Positions 17,027 through 26,685 are shown, numbered from the stretch's first letter. The stretch is DNA of 64,000 nt from Mycolicibacterium frederiksbergense (GCF_029893345.1 NZ_JARXVE010000007.1:1-64000); one strand, 5' to 3'. Made by a program: numbers and translations. The notes: generated by a model not told the origin, from the sequence alone.

Positions 17027-18580
17027 TTAAATTTGGGTATAGACCGTGCCGTCGCGCTTCCACAGCACCCGCCCGGCCGGATCGGTACCGAGGGTGATCA
17101 GTTCACGCTTGAGAATCTTGTTGGTCGCGGTGCTGGGCAGATCGTCGGCGATCCAGACGTATCGCGGCCAGGATTTCGGTGACAGGTCCTGCTGCCGCGC
17201 CAGGAATGCGCCGAACTCGTCGGGCGTCAACGCCTGGCCGTCGCGCAGCACGATCGCGGCCATCACCTGATCACCGACGAACTCGTCGGGCACCGGGTAG
17301 ACGGCCACCCGGCTGATCACCGGCTGCCGCAACAGGATTCGTTCGATGGGTGCCGCGGTGATGTTCTCCCCATCCACCCTCATCCAGTCCGCGGTGCGCC
17401 CGGCCAGGTAGATCCAGCCGTCGGCATCGCGGTAAGCCAGATCGCCCGACCAGTACATGCCGTGGCGCAGCCGTTCATCGGTCGCGCCCTGGTCGTTGTG
17501 GTAGCCGCGGAACATCCCGCTTCCGTTGGTGTTGACCAGCTCGCCGGTGGCGGCCTCGGCGTTGATCAGGGCCCCGGTGTCATCGAATTGTGCGGCGGGG
17601 CACTCTTCGAGGGTCTCCGGGTTGTAGATCGCCACGCCGGGGAATCCCTGGCCGACGCTGCCGGCGGGGGTTCCCTCGGAGCGCGTGATTATGATCGCCA
17701 ATTCCGTCGAACCGAAGCCGTCCCACACACTGCACCCGAACCGGCGGCTGAATTCGTCGATGTCGCGGTCGGCGGCCTCGTTACCGAAAGCCACCCGCAG
17801 CGTGTTGTCGTGGTCGTCGGGTTGCTCGGGGGTGGCCAGGATGTAGGCCAGAGGCTTGCCGACGTAGTTCATGTACGTCGCGCCGTAGCGGCGGATGTCC
17901 GGGAGGAAGCCGGATGCCGAGAACTGTGCCGGTGCCATTGCCGCGCCCGAGCCGAGCGCCACGCCCCACCCGGCGTACACCCCGTTCGAGTGGAACAGCG
18001 GCATCGCCAGGTAGCAGGTGTCCGCCTCGGTCAGGTCGTAGCGCTGCACCAGCGCAGCGGCCGAGAACAGCACGATCGAATGCGCCACCTGAACGGCCTT
18101 GGGCTCGCCGCTGGTGCCCGAGGTGAAGATCATCATGAAGGTGTCGTCGGGCCCGACTTCACGGTGCGGGGTGAGTTCCCGCGGCGACCAGGCGGTATTC
18201 GAGACGTCGATGACGGTGACGCCCGGCAGGTCGACGCCGTCGAGCAGCCCGCGATGGTGTTCATCGACCAGGACGACCTGACATTCGACCTTGGCGATGT
18301 CGCTGGCCAGCGCGGCGCCGCGGCGGGTGTTGTTGATGCCGCACAGCACGTATCCGCCGAGTGCGGCCCCGGCCATCGCGGTGAGCATGTCCGGCGTGTT
18401 GCCCAGCAGCGCACCGACATGCAGCGGGCGTGCCGGATCGGCGGCGGCGATCAGCGCGGCGGCCTGAGCGGAGGCATCGGCGACATACTCGCGCCAGGTC
18501 CGGCGTTGGTCGCCGTATTTGATGGCGACGGTGTCCTGCCCGGCGCGTTCGCGGAGTAACTGCTGCAATGTGTCGGCCAT
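17027..18580 (-). CDS. FadD-family fatty acyl-CoA (or acyl-AMP) ligase
   Basis: Activates a carboxylic acid with ATP to the acyl-adenylate and then to the CoA thioester. The 517-residue protein has the phosphate loop FTSGTSGEPKAVQ (about 152-164), the adenine motif DGFGSTEL (about 288), YWSGDLAYRDADGW and the C-terminal Lys near TNKILKREL (about 495). It resembles mycobacterial FadD1/FadD17-type ligases; the substrate (fatty acid or steroid side chain) cannot be read from sequence. Divergent from a TetR gene with 138 bp between them, which suggests control by that regulator. Confidence 0.88.
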   Translation of the reverse strand: MADTLQQLLRERAGQDTVAIKYGDQRRTWREYVADASAQAAALIAAADPARPLHVGALLGNTPDMLTAMAGAALGGYVLCGINNTRRGAALASDIAKVECQVVLVDEHHRGLLDGVDLPGVTVIDVSNTAWSPRELTPHREVGPDDTFMMIFTSGTSGEPKAVQVAHSIVLFSAAALVQRYDLTEADTCYLAMPLFHSNGVYAGWGVALGSGAAMAPAQFSASGFLPDIRRYGATYMNYVGKPLAYILATPEQPDDHDNTLRVAFGNEAADRDIDEFSRRFGCSVWDGFGSTELAIIITRSEGTPAGSVGQGFPGVAIYNPETLEECPAAQFDDTGALINAEAATGELVNTNGSGMFRGYHNDQGATDERLRHGMYWSGDLAYRDADGWIYLAGRTADWMRVDGENITAAPIERILLRQPVISRVAVYPVPDEFVGDQVMAAIVLRDGQALTPDEFGAFLARQQDLSPKSWPRYVWIADDLPSTATNKILKRELITLGTDPAGRVLWKRDGTVYTQI

Positions 18581-18668
18581 CGGCGAACCCCTAGGAGCGA
18601 GTGAACAGATTGAGAAAACTGTCTACCACGGTTGTGCGTCAACCGGTAGCGTCCACCCCTGACACAAT

Positions 18669-18682
18669 CATGTACAGACATG
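18669..18682. promoter_or_regulatory. candidate TetR operator (CATGT-4-ACATG)
   Basis: A perfect inverted repeat CATGTACAGACATG in the intergenic region between the divergent fadD and tetR genes, 37 bp before the tetR start. Position and symmetry fit an autoregulated TetR-family operator controlling both genes; no functional data. Confidence 0.4.
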
Positions 18683-18718
18683 TCCAGACCCGAACCCGGA
18701 TGACCAGGAGTTACCCCG

Positions 18719-19333
18719 TTGACCAGCGCGCCGACCGACAAGGCCACCCCGAGTGTGCGCGATCGATTGATCGACGCTGCCGAGGAGTGTCTGCGTGCCA
18801 AGGGCATTCGTGCGACCACCGTTTCCGAGGTGGCCGAGGCCGCAGGAGTGTCCCGCGGGTGGCTCTACCGCCACTTCCCCGACAAGGTGACGCTGCTGGG
18901 CGCCGTGATCGTGCGACTCAACGACACGTTCTGGTCGGAAGCCCACGCGATGATCGAACAGATCGACGGGTTCGACCACCAACTCGTCGCGGGTATCGCC
19001 AACGGCCTACGCGCCTATGACGATCCGGGCACGCTGCTGATGAAGCTCCGCACCGACGAACCCGAGGAGTTCGCCGCCTGCGCCGGCGCCGGTGTTCGGG
19101 GCATGATCCCCGACCTCGCCGAGTTCTGGTCGCGTTATCTCGTGGCCGCCCGCGACCGCGGCGAGATCCATGCCGACATCGATGTGCCCGAAGCATCGGA
19201 ATGGGTTGCGCGAGTATTGATCTCGCTGGCAACCGTGCCGGGCAACACACTCGATCCCAGCGACGGTGATGCCGTGCTGGCCCATGTTCGACGCTACGTC
19301 ATGCCGGGCCTGAAGGCAGATCCGGCCCTTTAG
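18719..19333 (+). CDS. TetR-family transcriptional regulator
   Basis: 204 residues with an N-terminal helix-turn-helix (VSEVAEAAGVSRGWLYRHFP, about 35-54) and a C-terminal ligand domain. The start is TTG at 18719 with CAGGAG eight bases upstream. Divergent from the acyl-CoA ligase gene and probably its repressor, as is common for FadD loci; the inducer would then be an acyl-CoA. Its stop overlaps the stop of a small convergent gene. Confidence 0.9.
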   Translation: MTSAPTDKATPSVRDRLIDAAEECLRAKGIRATTVSEVAEAAGVSRGWLYRHFPDKVTLLGAVIVRLNDTFWSEAHAMIEQIDGFDHQLVAGIANGLRAYDDPGTLLMKLRTDEPEEFAACAGAGVRGMIPDLAEFWSRYLVAARDRGEIHADIDVPEASEWVARVLISLATVPGNTLDPSDGDAVLAHVRRYVMPGLKADPAL

Positions 19334-19521
19334 CCGTCGTCGGCGAACCGGAACTCGCCGGCCCGCACCCGATCCAGCATCGCCTCGGTCCACTGCGCGT
19401 TGGCGCCGAACACGCCGCTCCACAGGTCCAGCAGATGCTGGGCGTGCGGGGGCTGCTGGGGATCAGGCCATTGCGGCTTCATGCCCTGCAGTTCATCACC
19501 GATCGCGCGGCTGACAGACAA
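19330..19521 (-). CDS. small hypothetical protein (63 aa)
   Basis: Codon use is strongly GC3-biased like real genes here, and the sequence (PPHAQHLLDLWSGVFGANAQ) looks like helical protein. Start is uncertain: TTG at 19521 gives 63 residues, ATG gives 50. The frame stays open and protein-like upstream (LVKFDYQLAEQL) but without a start before the rho terminator, so this may be the remnant of a longer gene. Stop overlaps the tetR stop. Function unknown. Confidence 0.5.
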   Translation of the reverse strand: MSVSRAIGDELQGMKPQWPDPQQPPHAQHLLDLWSGVFGANAQWTEAMLDRVRAGEFRFADDG

Positions 19522-19569
19522 TTGTTCGGCCAGCTGGTAGTCAAACTTGACTAGTGATTCTGAGCAAGC

Positions 19570-19596
19570 AAAAGGCCCCCGCGAACGGGGGCCTTG
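19570..19596 (-). terminator. intrinsic terminator of rho
   Basis: Stem AAGGCCCCC / GGGGGCCTT with a six-base loop, followed on the minus strand by TTTTGC, 17 bp after the rho stop codon. A textbook intrinsic terminator, fitting for the gene encoding the alternative termination factor. Confidence 0.85.
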
Positions 19597-19612
19597 CGCT
19601 CGTCGATTCGGG

Positions 19613-21607
19613 TTAGTCGACGTCCATCGAGCCCGGAGTGGTCTTGGAGACCTGCACCAGGAACTCGTAGTTGCTCTTGGTCTTGCGCAGCTGGCTCATC
19701 AGCAGGTCGATGGCCTGATGAGAATCCAGACCGGACAGCACCCGGCGCAGCTTGTGCACGATGGCGAACTCGTCCGGCGAGAGCAGCAGCTCGTCCTTGC
19801 GGGTGCCGGACGGGTTGACGTCGACCGCCGGGAACACCCGGCGCTCGGCGATCTTGCGGTCGAGCTTGAGCTCGGCGTTACCGGTGCCCTTGAACTCCTC
19901 GAAGATCACGGTGTCACCGGTGGAGCCGGTCTCGACCATCGCGGTGGCGATGATGGTTAGCGATCCGCCGTGTTCGATGTTGCGGGCCGCGCCGAGGAAC
20001 CGCTTCGGCGGGTACAGCGCGGTGGAGTCCACACCACCGGACAGGATGCGGCCCGACGCCGGGGATGCGTTGTTGTACGCACGGCCCAGGCGGGTGATCG
20101 AGTCCAGCAGCACCACGACATCCTTGCCCTGCTCGACCAGGCGCTTGGCCCGCTCGATGGCCAGCTCGGCGGCCTGGGTGTGGTCTGACGGCGGCCGGTC
20201 GAAGGTCGAGGCGATGACCTCACCCTTGACCGAGCGCTGCATGTCGGTGACCTCTTCCGGACGCTCGTCGACGAGCACCACCATGAGGTGGCATTCCGGG
20301 TTGTTCTTGGTGATCGCGTTCGCGATGTCCTGCATGATCGTGGTCTTGCCGGCCTTGGGCGGCGACACGATCAGGGCACGCTGCCCCTTGCCTATCGGCA
20401 TGATCAGGTCGATCACGCGGGTGGTCAGCCGCTCGGGGGTGGTCTCCAGGCGCAGCCGCTGGTTCGGGTACAGCGGGGTCAGCTTGGTGAAGTCGGGACG
20501 GTTCTTGGCCGCCTCGACCGGACCACCGTTGACGCTGTCCAGACGCACCAGCGGGTTGAACTTCTGCCGCGGGTTCTGGTTTCCGCTTTCGGTCTCACGC
20601 GGCACCCGCACGGCACCGGTGACCGCGTCGCCGCGGCGCAGGCCGTTCTTGCGCACCATGTTCATCGACACGTACACGTCGTTCGGCCCGGCCAGGTAGC
20701 CCGAGGTGCGGACGAATGCGTAGTTGTCCAGCACGTCGAGGATGCCCGCGACGGGCTGCACGACATCGTCCTCGCGCAGTTCGGTATCGGTACCGCCCTC
20801 GGCGCCCCGCTCGCCGCGGCGGCGACGGTCGCGGTCACGGAACCGGCGACCGCGACGGCCCTGACGGCCTTCGCCATCGTCGTCGGCGGTACCGGCGGAG
20901 TTTCCGCCCCGGTTCTGCTGGTCGTCCTGCTGATCGCCCTGCTCACGAGCCTGACCGCGGTCCTGCCGCTGATCCTGCTTCTCGCGCTTGTCTTCGCGCT
21001 TCTCGTCCTGCTTGTTCTCGGTGTCAGGTTGCTCGCGCTTCTCGCGCTTGTCCTGCCTGTCCCGCTTTTCCTGCTTGACCTGCGGCTCGGCGTCCTTGGC
21101 CTCGACCGCGGAATCGGCCTTCGCCGCATCCTTCGCAGCGTCCTTGCCGGCGTCCTTGGCAGTGTCTTCGGTCACGGCCTCGGCGGGGGCCGCCGCACCG
21201 GCCTGACGGGAGGAACCCCGACGCTCGCGGCGACGCGGTGCCGACGGTTCGGCAACCTCAGCACCGGCGTCCGGCTGGACGTCGGCGGGGGCCTGTTGCG
21301 GAGCCTCGGCCTGAGGAGCCGCGGTGGCACCATTGGATTCGCCGCGGTGGGCGCGAATAGCTGCGATCAACTCACTCTTGCGCAAACCGGACGCGCCTTC
21401 AACACCGATTTCCTTGGCCAGCGCTCGCAGCTCTGGCAGCACCATGGTCGACAGCGACGCGGGCCGGGCGCTCGAAGCGCGCCGCGAAGTGCTCGATCCG
21501 GACGCAGAGGCAGCAGCCGGCGCCGCAGTTTCAGCGGCCGCGGTGCTTTCAGATGTCACGGCAGTGCCGTTGGCGCTGTCAGCCGTGAAGAGGTCCGTAT
21601 CTGTCAC
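19613..21607 (-). CDS. rho: transcription termination factor Rho
   Basis: RNA-dependent ATPase hexamer. 664 residues: N-terminal Rho-N helices (about 52-90), then an insert at about 90-275 almost entirely Ala, Lys, Glu, Asp, Gln, Arg; then the OB-fold RNA-binding domain (VAGILDVLDNYAFVR, about 286-300) and the ATPase core with Walker A SPPKAGKT (415-422) and VVLLDSITRLGRAYN. The insert is the known actinobacterial feature that adds RNA affinity. Separated from thrB by 311 bp, so it has its own promoter and leader. Confidence 0.97.
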   Translation of the reverse strand: MTDTDLFTADSANGTAVTSESTAAAETAAPAAASASGSSTSRRASSARPASLSTMVLPELRALAKEIGVEGASGLRKSELIAAIRAHRGESNGATAAPQAEAPQQAPADVQPDAGAEVAEPSAPRRRERRGSSRQAGAAAPAEAVTEDTAKDAGKDAAKDAAKADSAVEAKDAEPQVKQEKRDRQDKREKREQPDTENKQDEKREDKREKQDQRQDRGQAREQGDQQDDQQNRGGNSAGTADDDGEGRQGRRGRRFRDRDRRRRGERGAEGGTDTELREDDVVQPVAGILDVLDNYAFVRTSGYLAGPNDVYVSMNMVRKNGLRRGDAVTGAVRVPRETESGNQNPRQKFNPLVRLDSVNGGPVEAAKNRPDFTKLTPLYPNQRLRLETTPERLTTRVIDLIMPIGKGQRALIVSPPKAGKTTIMQDIANAITKNNPECHLMVVLVDERPEEVTDMQRSVKGEVIASTFDRPPSDHTQAAELAIERAKRLVEQGKDVVVLLDSITRLGRAYNNASPASGRILSGGVDSTALYPPKRFLGAARNIEHGGSLTIIATAMVETGSTGDTVIFEEFKGTGNAELKLDRKIAERRVFPAVDVNPSGTRKDELLLSPDEFAIVHKLRRVLSGLDSHQAIDLLMSQLRKTKSNYEFLVQVSKTTPGSMDVD

Positions 21608-21918
21608 GGATTTCCTTTCTTTCCCTCGCTCATTGCGTCGCGCGAGGGTTCCCCAAAGTCAACACGCGCTCAGCCGTACCGCTGAACGCGGAGCTCACAC
21701 CGTCGCAGCAGCGACGGCGGTCGCCAGGATCCGCCGTCACGCGGCGAATCGTCAGTCCACGAGTAGAACACAAGAAGATTGGGTGGTCGTCCTGGTTTCG
21801 ACGCAGGCAGATACGCTGCGATTGCTGGACGAGAGCGAGAATAACTCGATTCGATCGAGTAATCAAGCAACGTCACCGCTCGGCGTGTGACGGTTCCTGT
21901 TTCCGGTGTCGCCCATCG
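21608..21918 (-). other. rho leader / thrB-rho intergenic region
   Basis: 311 bp with no credible gene. On the minus strand it should hold the end of the thr operon transcript, the rho promoter and a long rho 5' leader, as known in other actinobacteria. A perfect 7-3-7 inverted repeat (21844-21860) is the only clear structure; TTGATT followed 16 bp later by TTATTC overlaps it and could be a promoter. Confidence 0.5.
21844..21860. repeat. perfect inverted repeat ACTCGAT-TCG-ATCGAGT
   Basis: A 17-bp element with fully complementary 7-bp arms, 58 bp after the thrB stop codon and about 237 bp before the rho start. No U-tract follows on the minus strand, so a regulatory site or processing hairpin is at least as likely as a terminator. 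Confidence 0.5.
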
Positions 21919-22866
21919 TCAGTTCTTGACAGCTACACCCGACGTCCAGCGGACGCCCGCTCCGACCACCATCTCACTGACGGTGAATCCATTGGTAGCG
22001 CCGTACTCCACGGCCTGTTCAGGCAGTCCGACCTGCGAACTCAGCCCCAGAACCGTAGGTCCGGCCCCGGAAAGCACCGCCGCTACCCCACAACGCCGCA
22101 GCAGCTGCAGGTATTCCGCAGAAGCCGGCATCGCCGCGGCGCGCTGTGGCTGATGCAACACATCCTGGGTGGCGGTCATCAGCAGATCCGGGCGTTCGCT
22201 CAACGCCACCACCAGTAGCGCCGCCCGGCTGAGGTTGAACCGGGCGTCGACATGGCTGACCTGCTCGGGCAAAACGGCCCGGGTCTCGGCGGTGGAGGAC
22301 CGCTGCTGCGGGACCGCGGGGAACAGCCGGATGTCTGGATGCACCCGCACCGGCGCCGCACGGTACCGCGGATTCCCGCCATCCTCGACTTCGGTCCAGG
22401 ACACCACCGCACCGCCCAGCACCGCCGCCGCGGCGTTGTCCGGGTGCCCCTCGAACTCACTGGCCAGCTGAATCAGCTGCTCTTCACTCATCGGATCCGA
22501 ACCAGCTTGCGTGACAAGGCCATTGACCACCGCCAGGCCGCCGACGACGGCAGCCGCGGATGACCCAAGCCCACGCGAATGTGGAATCTCGTTGCGGCAG
22601 CGCACGATCAGACCGGCGGCGCGATAGCCCGTGGCCTCCAGCCCCGCCTCGATAGCCCGAACCACCAGATGCGTCGTATCCAGCGGAACCTGGCCTGCAC
22701 CCTGACCCTCGACCTCCAGCAATAGACCGGAATCGGTTGTCTCGACGGTGATTTCGTCGTACAGGCTGAGTGCCAACCCCAGGCTGTCGAAGCCTGGGCC
22801 GAGGTTGGCACTGGAGGCCGCAACAACAGCGTGGGCCGTGAGTCCGGCGGGCAGGGTGTTGTTCAC
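21919..22866 (-). CDS. thrB: homoserine kinase
   Basis: Phosphorylates homoserine with ATP, the penultimate step of threonine synthesis. 315 residues from GTG at 22866, chosen because it lies 5 bp after the thrC stop; longer frames run into thrC. GHMP kinase features: ASSANLGPGFDSLG (17-30) and the ATP loop PHSRGLGSSAAAV (95-107). Last gene of the argS-lysA-hom-thrC-thrB series. Confidence 0.95.
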   Translation of the reverse strand: MNNTLPAGLTAHAVVAASSANLGPGFDSLGLALSLYDEITVETTDSGLLLEVEGQGAGQVPLDTTHLVVRAIEAGLEATGYRAAGLIVRCRNEIPHSRGLGSSAAAVVGGLAVVNGLVTQAGSDPMSEEQLIQLASEFEGHPDNAAAAVLGGAVVSWTEVEDGGNPRYRAAPVRVHPDIRLFPAVPQQRSSTAETRAVLPEQVSHVDARFNLSRAALLVVALSERPDLLMTATQDVLHQPQRAAAMPASAEYLQLLRRCGVAAVLSGAGPTVLGLSSQVGLPEQAVEYGATNGFTVSEMVVGAGVRWTSGVAVKN

Positions 22867-22871
22867 CAGGT

Positions 22872-23948
22872 TCAGACCAGTCCGAGTTTGGCGACCACGG
22901 CGACCGGATCGACCGGCACCGGGGTGACAGTGGGCATGTCTTTGAGCGCGGTGTCGGGATCTTTCAGGCCGTTTCCGGTGACCGTGCACACCACGGTCGA
23001 ACCACGCTCGACCCAACCGTCCTCGATCGACTTGAGCAGACCCGCCACGCTGGCGGCCGAGGCGGGTTCGACGAACACGCCTTCGCTGCGGGCGATCAGG
23101 TGATACGCGGCGAGGATCTCCTCGTCGGTGGCCGCCAGGAACCGGCCGTTGGACTGCTGCTGGGCCTCGACCGCGCCGGACCACGACGCCGGCGAACCGA
23201 TCCGGATGGCGGTGGCGATGGTCTCGGGATCCTTGACCGGTTCACCCAGCACCAGCGGGGCGGCACCGGCAGCCTGAGTACCGAGCATGCGCGGCAACCG
23301 GTCCGACAGACCGTCGCGGTGGTACTCGGTGTAGCCCTTCCAGTAGGCGGTGATGTTGCCCGCGTTGCCGACCGGCAGCGCGTGCACGTCGGGAGCAGTG
23401 CCCAGCGCGTCGACGATCTCGAACGCCGCGGTCTTCTGTCCCTCGATGCGGTACGGGTTGACCGAGTTCACCAGCGCGATGGCGGGGAAATCCGCGGTGA
23501 TCTTGCGCGCTAGTTCCAGACAGTCATCGAAGTTGCCGTCCACCTGGATGATCTGGGCGCCGTACATGACGGCCTGCGCCAGCTTGCCCATCGCGATCTT
23601 GCCCTGCGGGATCAGCACCGCGCAGGTGATCCCGGCCTTGGCCGCGTAGGCCGCGGCCGACGCCGAGGTGTTGCCGGTGGAGGCACACAGCACGACCTTC
23701 TGTCCACGCGCGACGGACTCGGTGACCGCCACGGTCATGCCGCGGTCCTTGAAGGATCCGGTCGGGTTGAGCCCCTCGACCTTGAGATGCACTGTGCAGC
23801 CGGTGAGTTCGCTCAGCCGCTTGGCATGGATGAGCGGCGTGCCGCCCTCCAACAAGGTGATCGGCGTCCAGTTGTCACCGATCGGCATCCGATCGCGGTA
23901 GGCCTCGATCAATCCCGGCCAGGGCCGGTGCACCGGTCCTGCACTCAT
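22872..23948 (-). CDS. thrC: threonine synthase
   Basis: PLP enzyme converting O-phosphohomoserine to threonine. 358 residues from ATG 23948; the PLP Lys is Lys67 in NPTGSFKDRGM, and the phosphate-binding loop PVGNAGN lies near 183. Overlaps the hom stop by 4 bp (ATGA), so it is translationally coupled to it. Confidence 0.96.
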   Translation of the reverse strand: MSAGPVHRPWPGLIEAYRDRMPIGDNWTPITLLEGGTPLIHAKRLSELTGCTVHLKVEGLNPTGSFKDRGMTVAVTESVARGQKVVLCASTGNTSASAAAYAAKAGITCAVLIPQGKIAMGKLAQAVMYGAQIIQVDGNFDDCLELARKITADFPAIALVNSVNPYRIEGQKTAAFEIVDALGTAPDVHALPVGNAGNITAYWKGYTEYHRDGLSDRLPRMLGTQAAGAAPLVLGEPVKDPETIATAIRIGSPASWSGAVEAQQQSNGRFLAATDEEILAAYHLIARSEGVFVEPASAASVAGLLKSIEDGWVERGSTVVCTVTGNGLKDPDTALKDMPTVTPVPVDPVAVVAKLGLV

Positions 23949-25264
23949 GCGTCTGTTCCTTCCATGCGAAGCACGCTGTTGATGGTCTGCACCACGTCGA
24001 GGTCGGCCAGCGCCTCGACGGTCTCCGAGAGCGCGGCGTCGGTGGCCTGGTGGGTGACCACCACGATGCGGGCACCACACGGCTGCCCGTCCTCGTCGAC
24101 CATGCCCTCCTGGCGCACTTCGGCGATGCTGACCTCACGCTTACTGAATTCGGCTGCCACAGCGGACAACACGCCGGGCCGATCGGAGACGTTCATGTTC
24201 ACGTAGTAGCGAGTGGGGATGAATCCGATGGGGGCGATCGGCAACTTGGCGTACTTGGACTCCCGCGGACCACGGCCACCCTGGACCCGGTTTCGCGCGG
24301 CCATCACGACGTCACCCAGCACCGCCGATGCGGTCGGCGCTCCCCCGGCACCCTGCCCGTAGAACATCAGCCGGCCGGCGGCCTCGGCCTCCACCACCAC
24401 CGCGTTGAAGGCGCCGTTCACCGCGGCCAGCGGGTGCGTCAACGGCACCAGCGCCGGGTAAACCCGGGCCGAAACACGTTGCTTGCCTCCATTACCGGTG
24501 AGCCGCTCGCAGATCGCCAGCAACTTGATGGTGCAGCCCAGGGCTCGCGCCGATTCGAAGTCGGCCGCGCTCACCTTGGTGATGCCCTCGCGGTAGACGT
24601 CGTCGGCGGTGACCCGGGTATGGAAGGCGATCGAGGCAAGGATCGCAGCCTTGGCCGCCGCGTCGTAGCCCTCGACATCGGCGGTGGGGTCCGCCTCTGC
24701 GTAGCCGAGCGCGCTGGCATCGGCCAGCGCCGAGGCGTAATCGGCTCCGGTGCTGTCCATCTCGGACAGGATGTAGTTGGTGGTGCCGTTGACGATGCCG
24801 GCCACCCGCAGCACCGAATCACCGGCCAGCGACTGGGTCAGCGGGCGAATCACCGGGATGGCTCCTGCCACCGCGGCCTCGAAATACAGGTCGACACGCG
24901 CCTTTTCGGCGGCTTGTGCCAGTTCGCCGGTGGACTGCGCCATCAGCGCCTTGTTCGCGGTGACGACCGACTTGCCCTGTTCCAGGGCGGCCAGGATGGC
25001 CTTGCGGGCGGGCTTCACCGGACCCATCAGTTCCACCACGATGTCGACATCGTCGCGCGACACCAGTCCGACGATGTCCTCGGTGAGCAGCTCCTTGGGC
25101 ACGCCACGGTCATCGGAGACCCGGCGCACCCCGATGCCACGAACCTCCAGTGGGGCGCCGATGCGGGCCGCGAGGTCGGTGGCGCTCTCATTGATGATGC
25201 GCACCACTTCGCTGCCGACATTGCCCAGCCCCAGTACCGCTACGCCGATGGGCTTTTCACTCAT
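23945..25264 (-). CDS. hom: homoserine dehydrogenase
   Basis: NAD(P)-dependent reduction of aspartate semialdehyde to homoserine, the branch toward threonine and methionine. 439 residues: Rossmann motif VLGLGNVGSEV near the N-terminus, catalytic domain with GIVNGTTNYILSEM, and a C-terminal ACT domain (about 355-435) for threonine feedback. Called thrA in M. tuberculosis but lacks an aspartokinase domain. Start overlaps the lysA stop as ATGA. Confidence 0.96.
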   Translation of the reverse strand: MSEKPIGVAVLGLGNVGSEVVRIINESATDLAARIGAPLEVRGIGVRRVSDDRGVPKELLTEDIVGLVSRDDVDIVVELMGPVKPARKAILAALEQGKSVVTANKALMAQSTGELAQAAEKARVDLYFEAAVAGAIPVIRPLTQSLAGDSVLRVAGIVNGTTNYILSEMDSTGADYASALADASALGYAEADPTADVEGYDAAAKAAILASIAFHTRVTADDVYREGITKVSAADFESARALGCTIKLLAICERLTGNGGKQRVSARVYPALVPLTHPLAAVNGAFNAVVVEAEAAGRLMFYGQGAGGAPTASAVLGDVVMAARNRVQGGRGPRESKYAKLPIAPIGFIPTRYYVNMNVSDRPGVLSAVAAEFSKREVSIAEVRQEGMVDEDGQPCGARIVVVTHQATDAALSETVEALADLDVVQTINSVLRMEGTDA

Positions 25265-26685
25265 TGACCACTCACCTCCAGGCTCAACAGATCTTCGACA
25301 GTTTCGCGCCGCAGCACCAGCCGTGCTTTGCCGTCGGCAACAGCCACTACAGCCGGGCGGCAAAGCAGGTTGTACCGGCTCGACATCGAGTAGCAGTACG
25401 CGCCGGTCGCGGCCACGCCGAGCAGGTCGCCCGGCGCGATGTCGTCGGAGACCCAGGTGTCACGAACCACGATGTCACCGGTCTCGCAGTGCTTTCCGAC
25501 GATGCGGGACAGCGCTGCGGGCGCGTCGCTGGCCCGGGAGACCAGCCGCACGTCGTATTCAGCGCCGTACAGCGAGGTGCGGATGTTGTCGCTCATCCCG
25601 CCGTCGACGCTGACATACCGGCGGTACTTGTCGGAGGCCACGGCGACGTCCTTGACGGTGCCCACCTCGTAGAGCGTGATGGTCCCGGGCCCAGCGATGG
25701 CCCGGCCCGGCTCGACGACCAGTTTGGGCACCGGCAGCCCCACCGCGGCGGATTCGCTGCGCACGATGGCCAGCAGCTTGTCGGCCAGCTCCTGCATCGG
25801 CGGCGGATCGTCCTGGGGCAGATACGAGATACCCAGCCCGCCTCCGAGATCCACGATCGAGATCTGCGAGGTCTTGTCCACCCCGAACTCGGCGACCACG
25901 TCGCGCAGCAGGCCGATCACCCGGTGCGCGGCCAGTTCGAAGCCGGCCACGTCGAAGATCTGGCTGCCGATGTGGCTGTGCAGACCGACCAGGCGCAGGT
26001 TGTCGGTCTCGAAAACCCGGCGCACCGCGTCCATGGCGGCGCCGGAAGCCAGTGACAGGCCGAACTTCTGGTCCTCGTGGGCGGTGGAGATGAACTCGTG
26101 GGTATGGGCCTCCACACCCACGGTGACCCGCACCAGCACGTCCTGCACGATGCCGGCCGCGCCGGCAATGGCATCCAGGCGTTCGATCTCGATCATCGAG
26201 TCCAGCACCACGTGGCCGACCCCGGCCTTGACCGCGGCGGTGAGCTCGGCGTTCGATTTGTTGTTGCCGTGCATGGTGATTCGCTCCGGAGGGAAGCCCG
26301 CATGCAGGGCGACGGCCAGCTCTCCCCCAGTCGCCACGTCGAGCGACAGCCCTTCCTCGTCGACCCAGCGCGCGATCTCGCTGCACAGGAAGGCCTTGGC
26401 CGCGTAGTGCACGTACTGACCGCCCCCGAATGCCGCGGCGATATCGCGGCAACGCGACCGGAAGTCGTCCTCGTCGATCACGAACAGCGGCGTGCCGTAC
26501 TCGGCCGCCAGCTGGGTCACCGGCACCCCGGCGATCGACACCACGCCGTCAGCGCCGCGAACCAGGTTGCGCGGCCACACATTCGGAGCCAGCAACATGA
26601 TCTCGTCGGGACTCTGCGGCTTGATGGGTGCGCCGGGGTGGTAGATGTCCTCGGCGTGGCGGGACCCGGCGGGGTGCGCGCTCAC
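25261..26685 (-). CDS. lysA: diaminopimelate decarboxylase
   Basis: Last step of lysine synthesis, decarboxylating meso-diaminopimelate. 474 residues from GTG at 26685, which overlaps the argS stop as GTGA; the reading frame upstream of it runs inside argS. PLP Lys is at about 97 in YVHYAAKAF; substrate residues lie in HSHIGSQI and CETGDIV. Regulates flow between cell-wall DAP and lysine. Confidence 0.96.
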   Translation of the reverse strand: MSAHPAGSRHAEDIYHPGAPIKPQSPDEIMLLAPNVWPRNLVRGADGVVSIAGVPVTQLAAEYGTPLFVIDEDDFRSRCRDIAAAFGGGQYVHYAAKAFLCSEIARWVDEEGLSLDVATGGELAVALHAGFPPERITMHGNNKSNAELTAAVKAGVGHVVLDSMIEIERLDAIAGAAGIVQDVLVRVTVGVEAHTHEFISTAHEDQKFGLSLASGAAMDAVRRVFETDNLRLVGLHSHIGSQIFDVAGFELAAHRVIGLLRDVVAEFGVDKTSQISIVDLGGGLGISYLPQDDPPPMQELADKLLAIVRSESAAVGLPVPKLVVEPGRAIAGPGTITLYEVGTVKDVAVASDKYRRYVSVDGGMSDNIRTSLYGAEYDVRLVSRASDAPAALSRIVGKHCETGDIVVRDTWVSDDIAPGDLLGVAATGAYCYSMSSRYNLLCRPAVVAVADGKARLVLRRETVEDLLSLEVSGQ

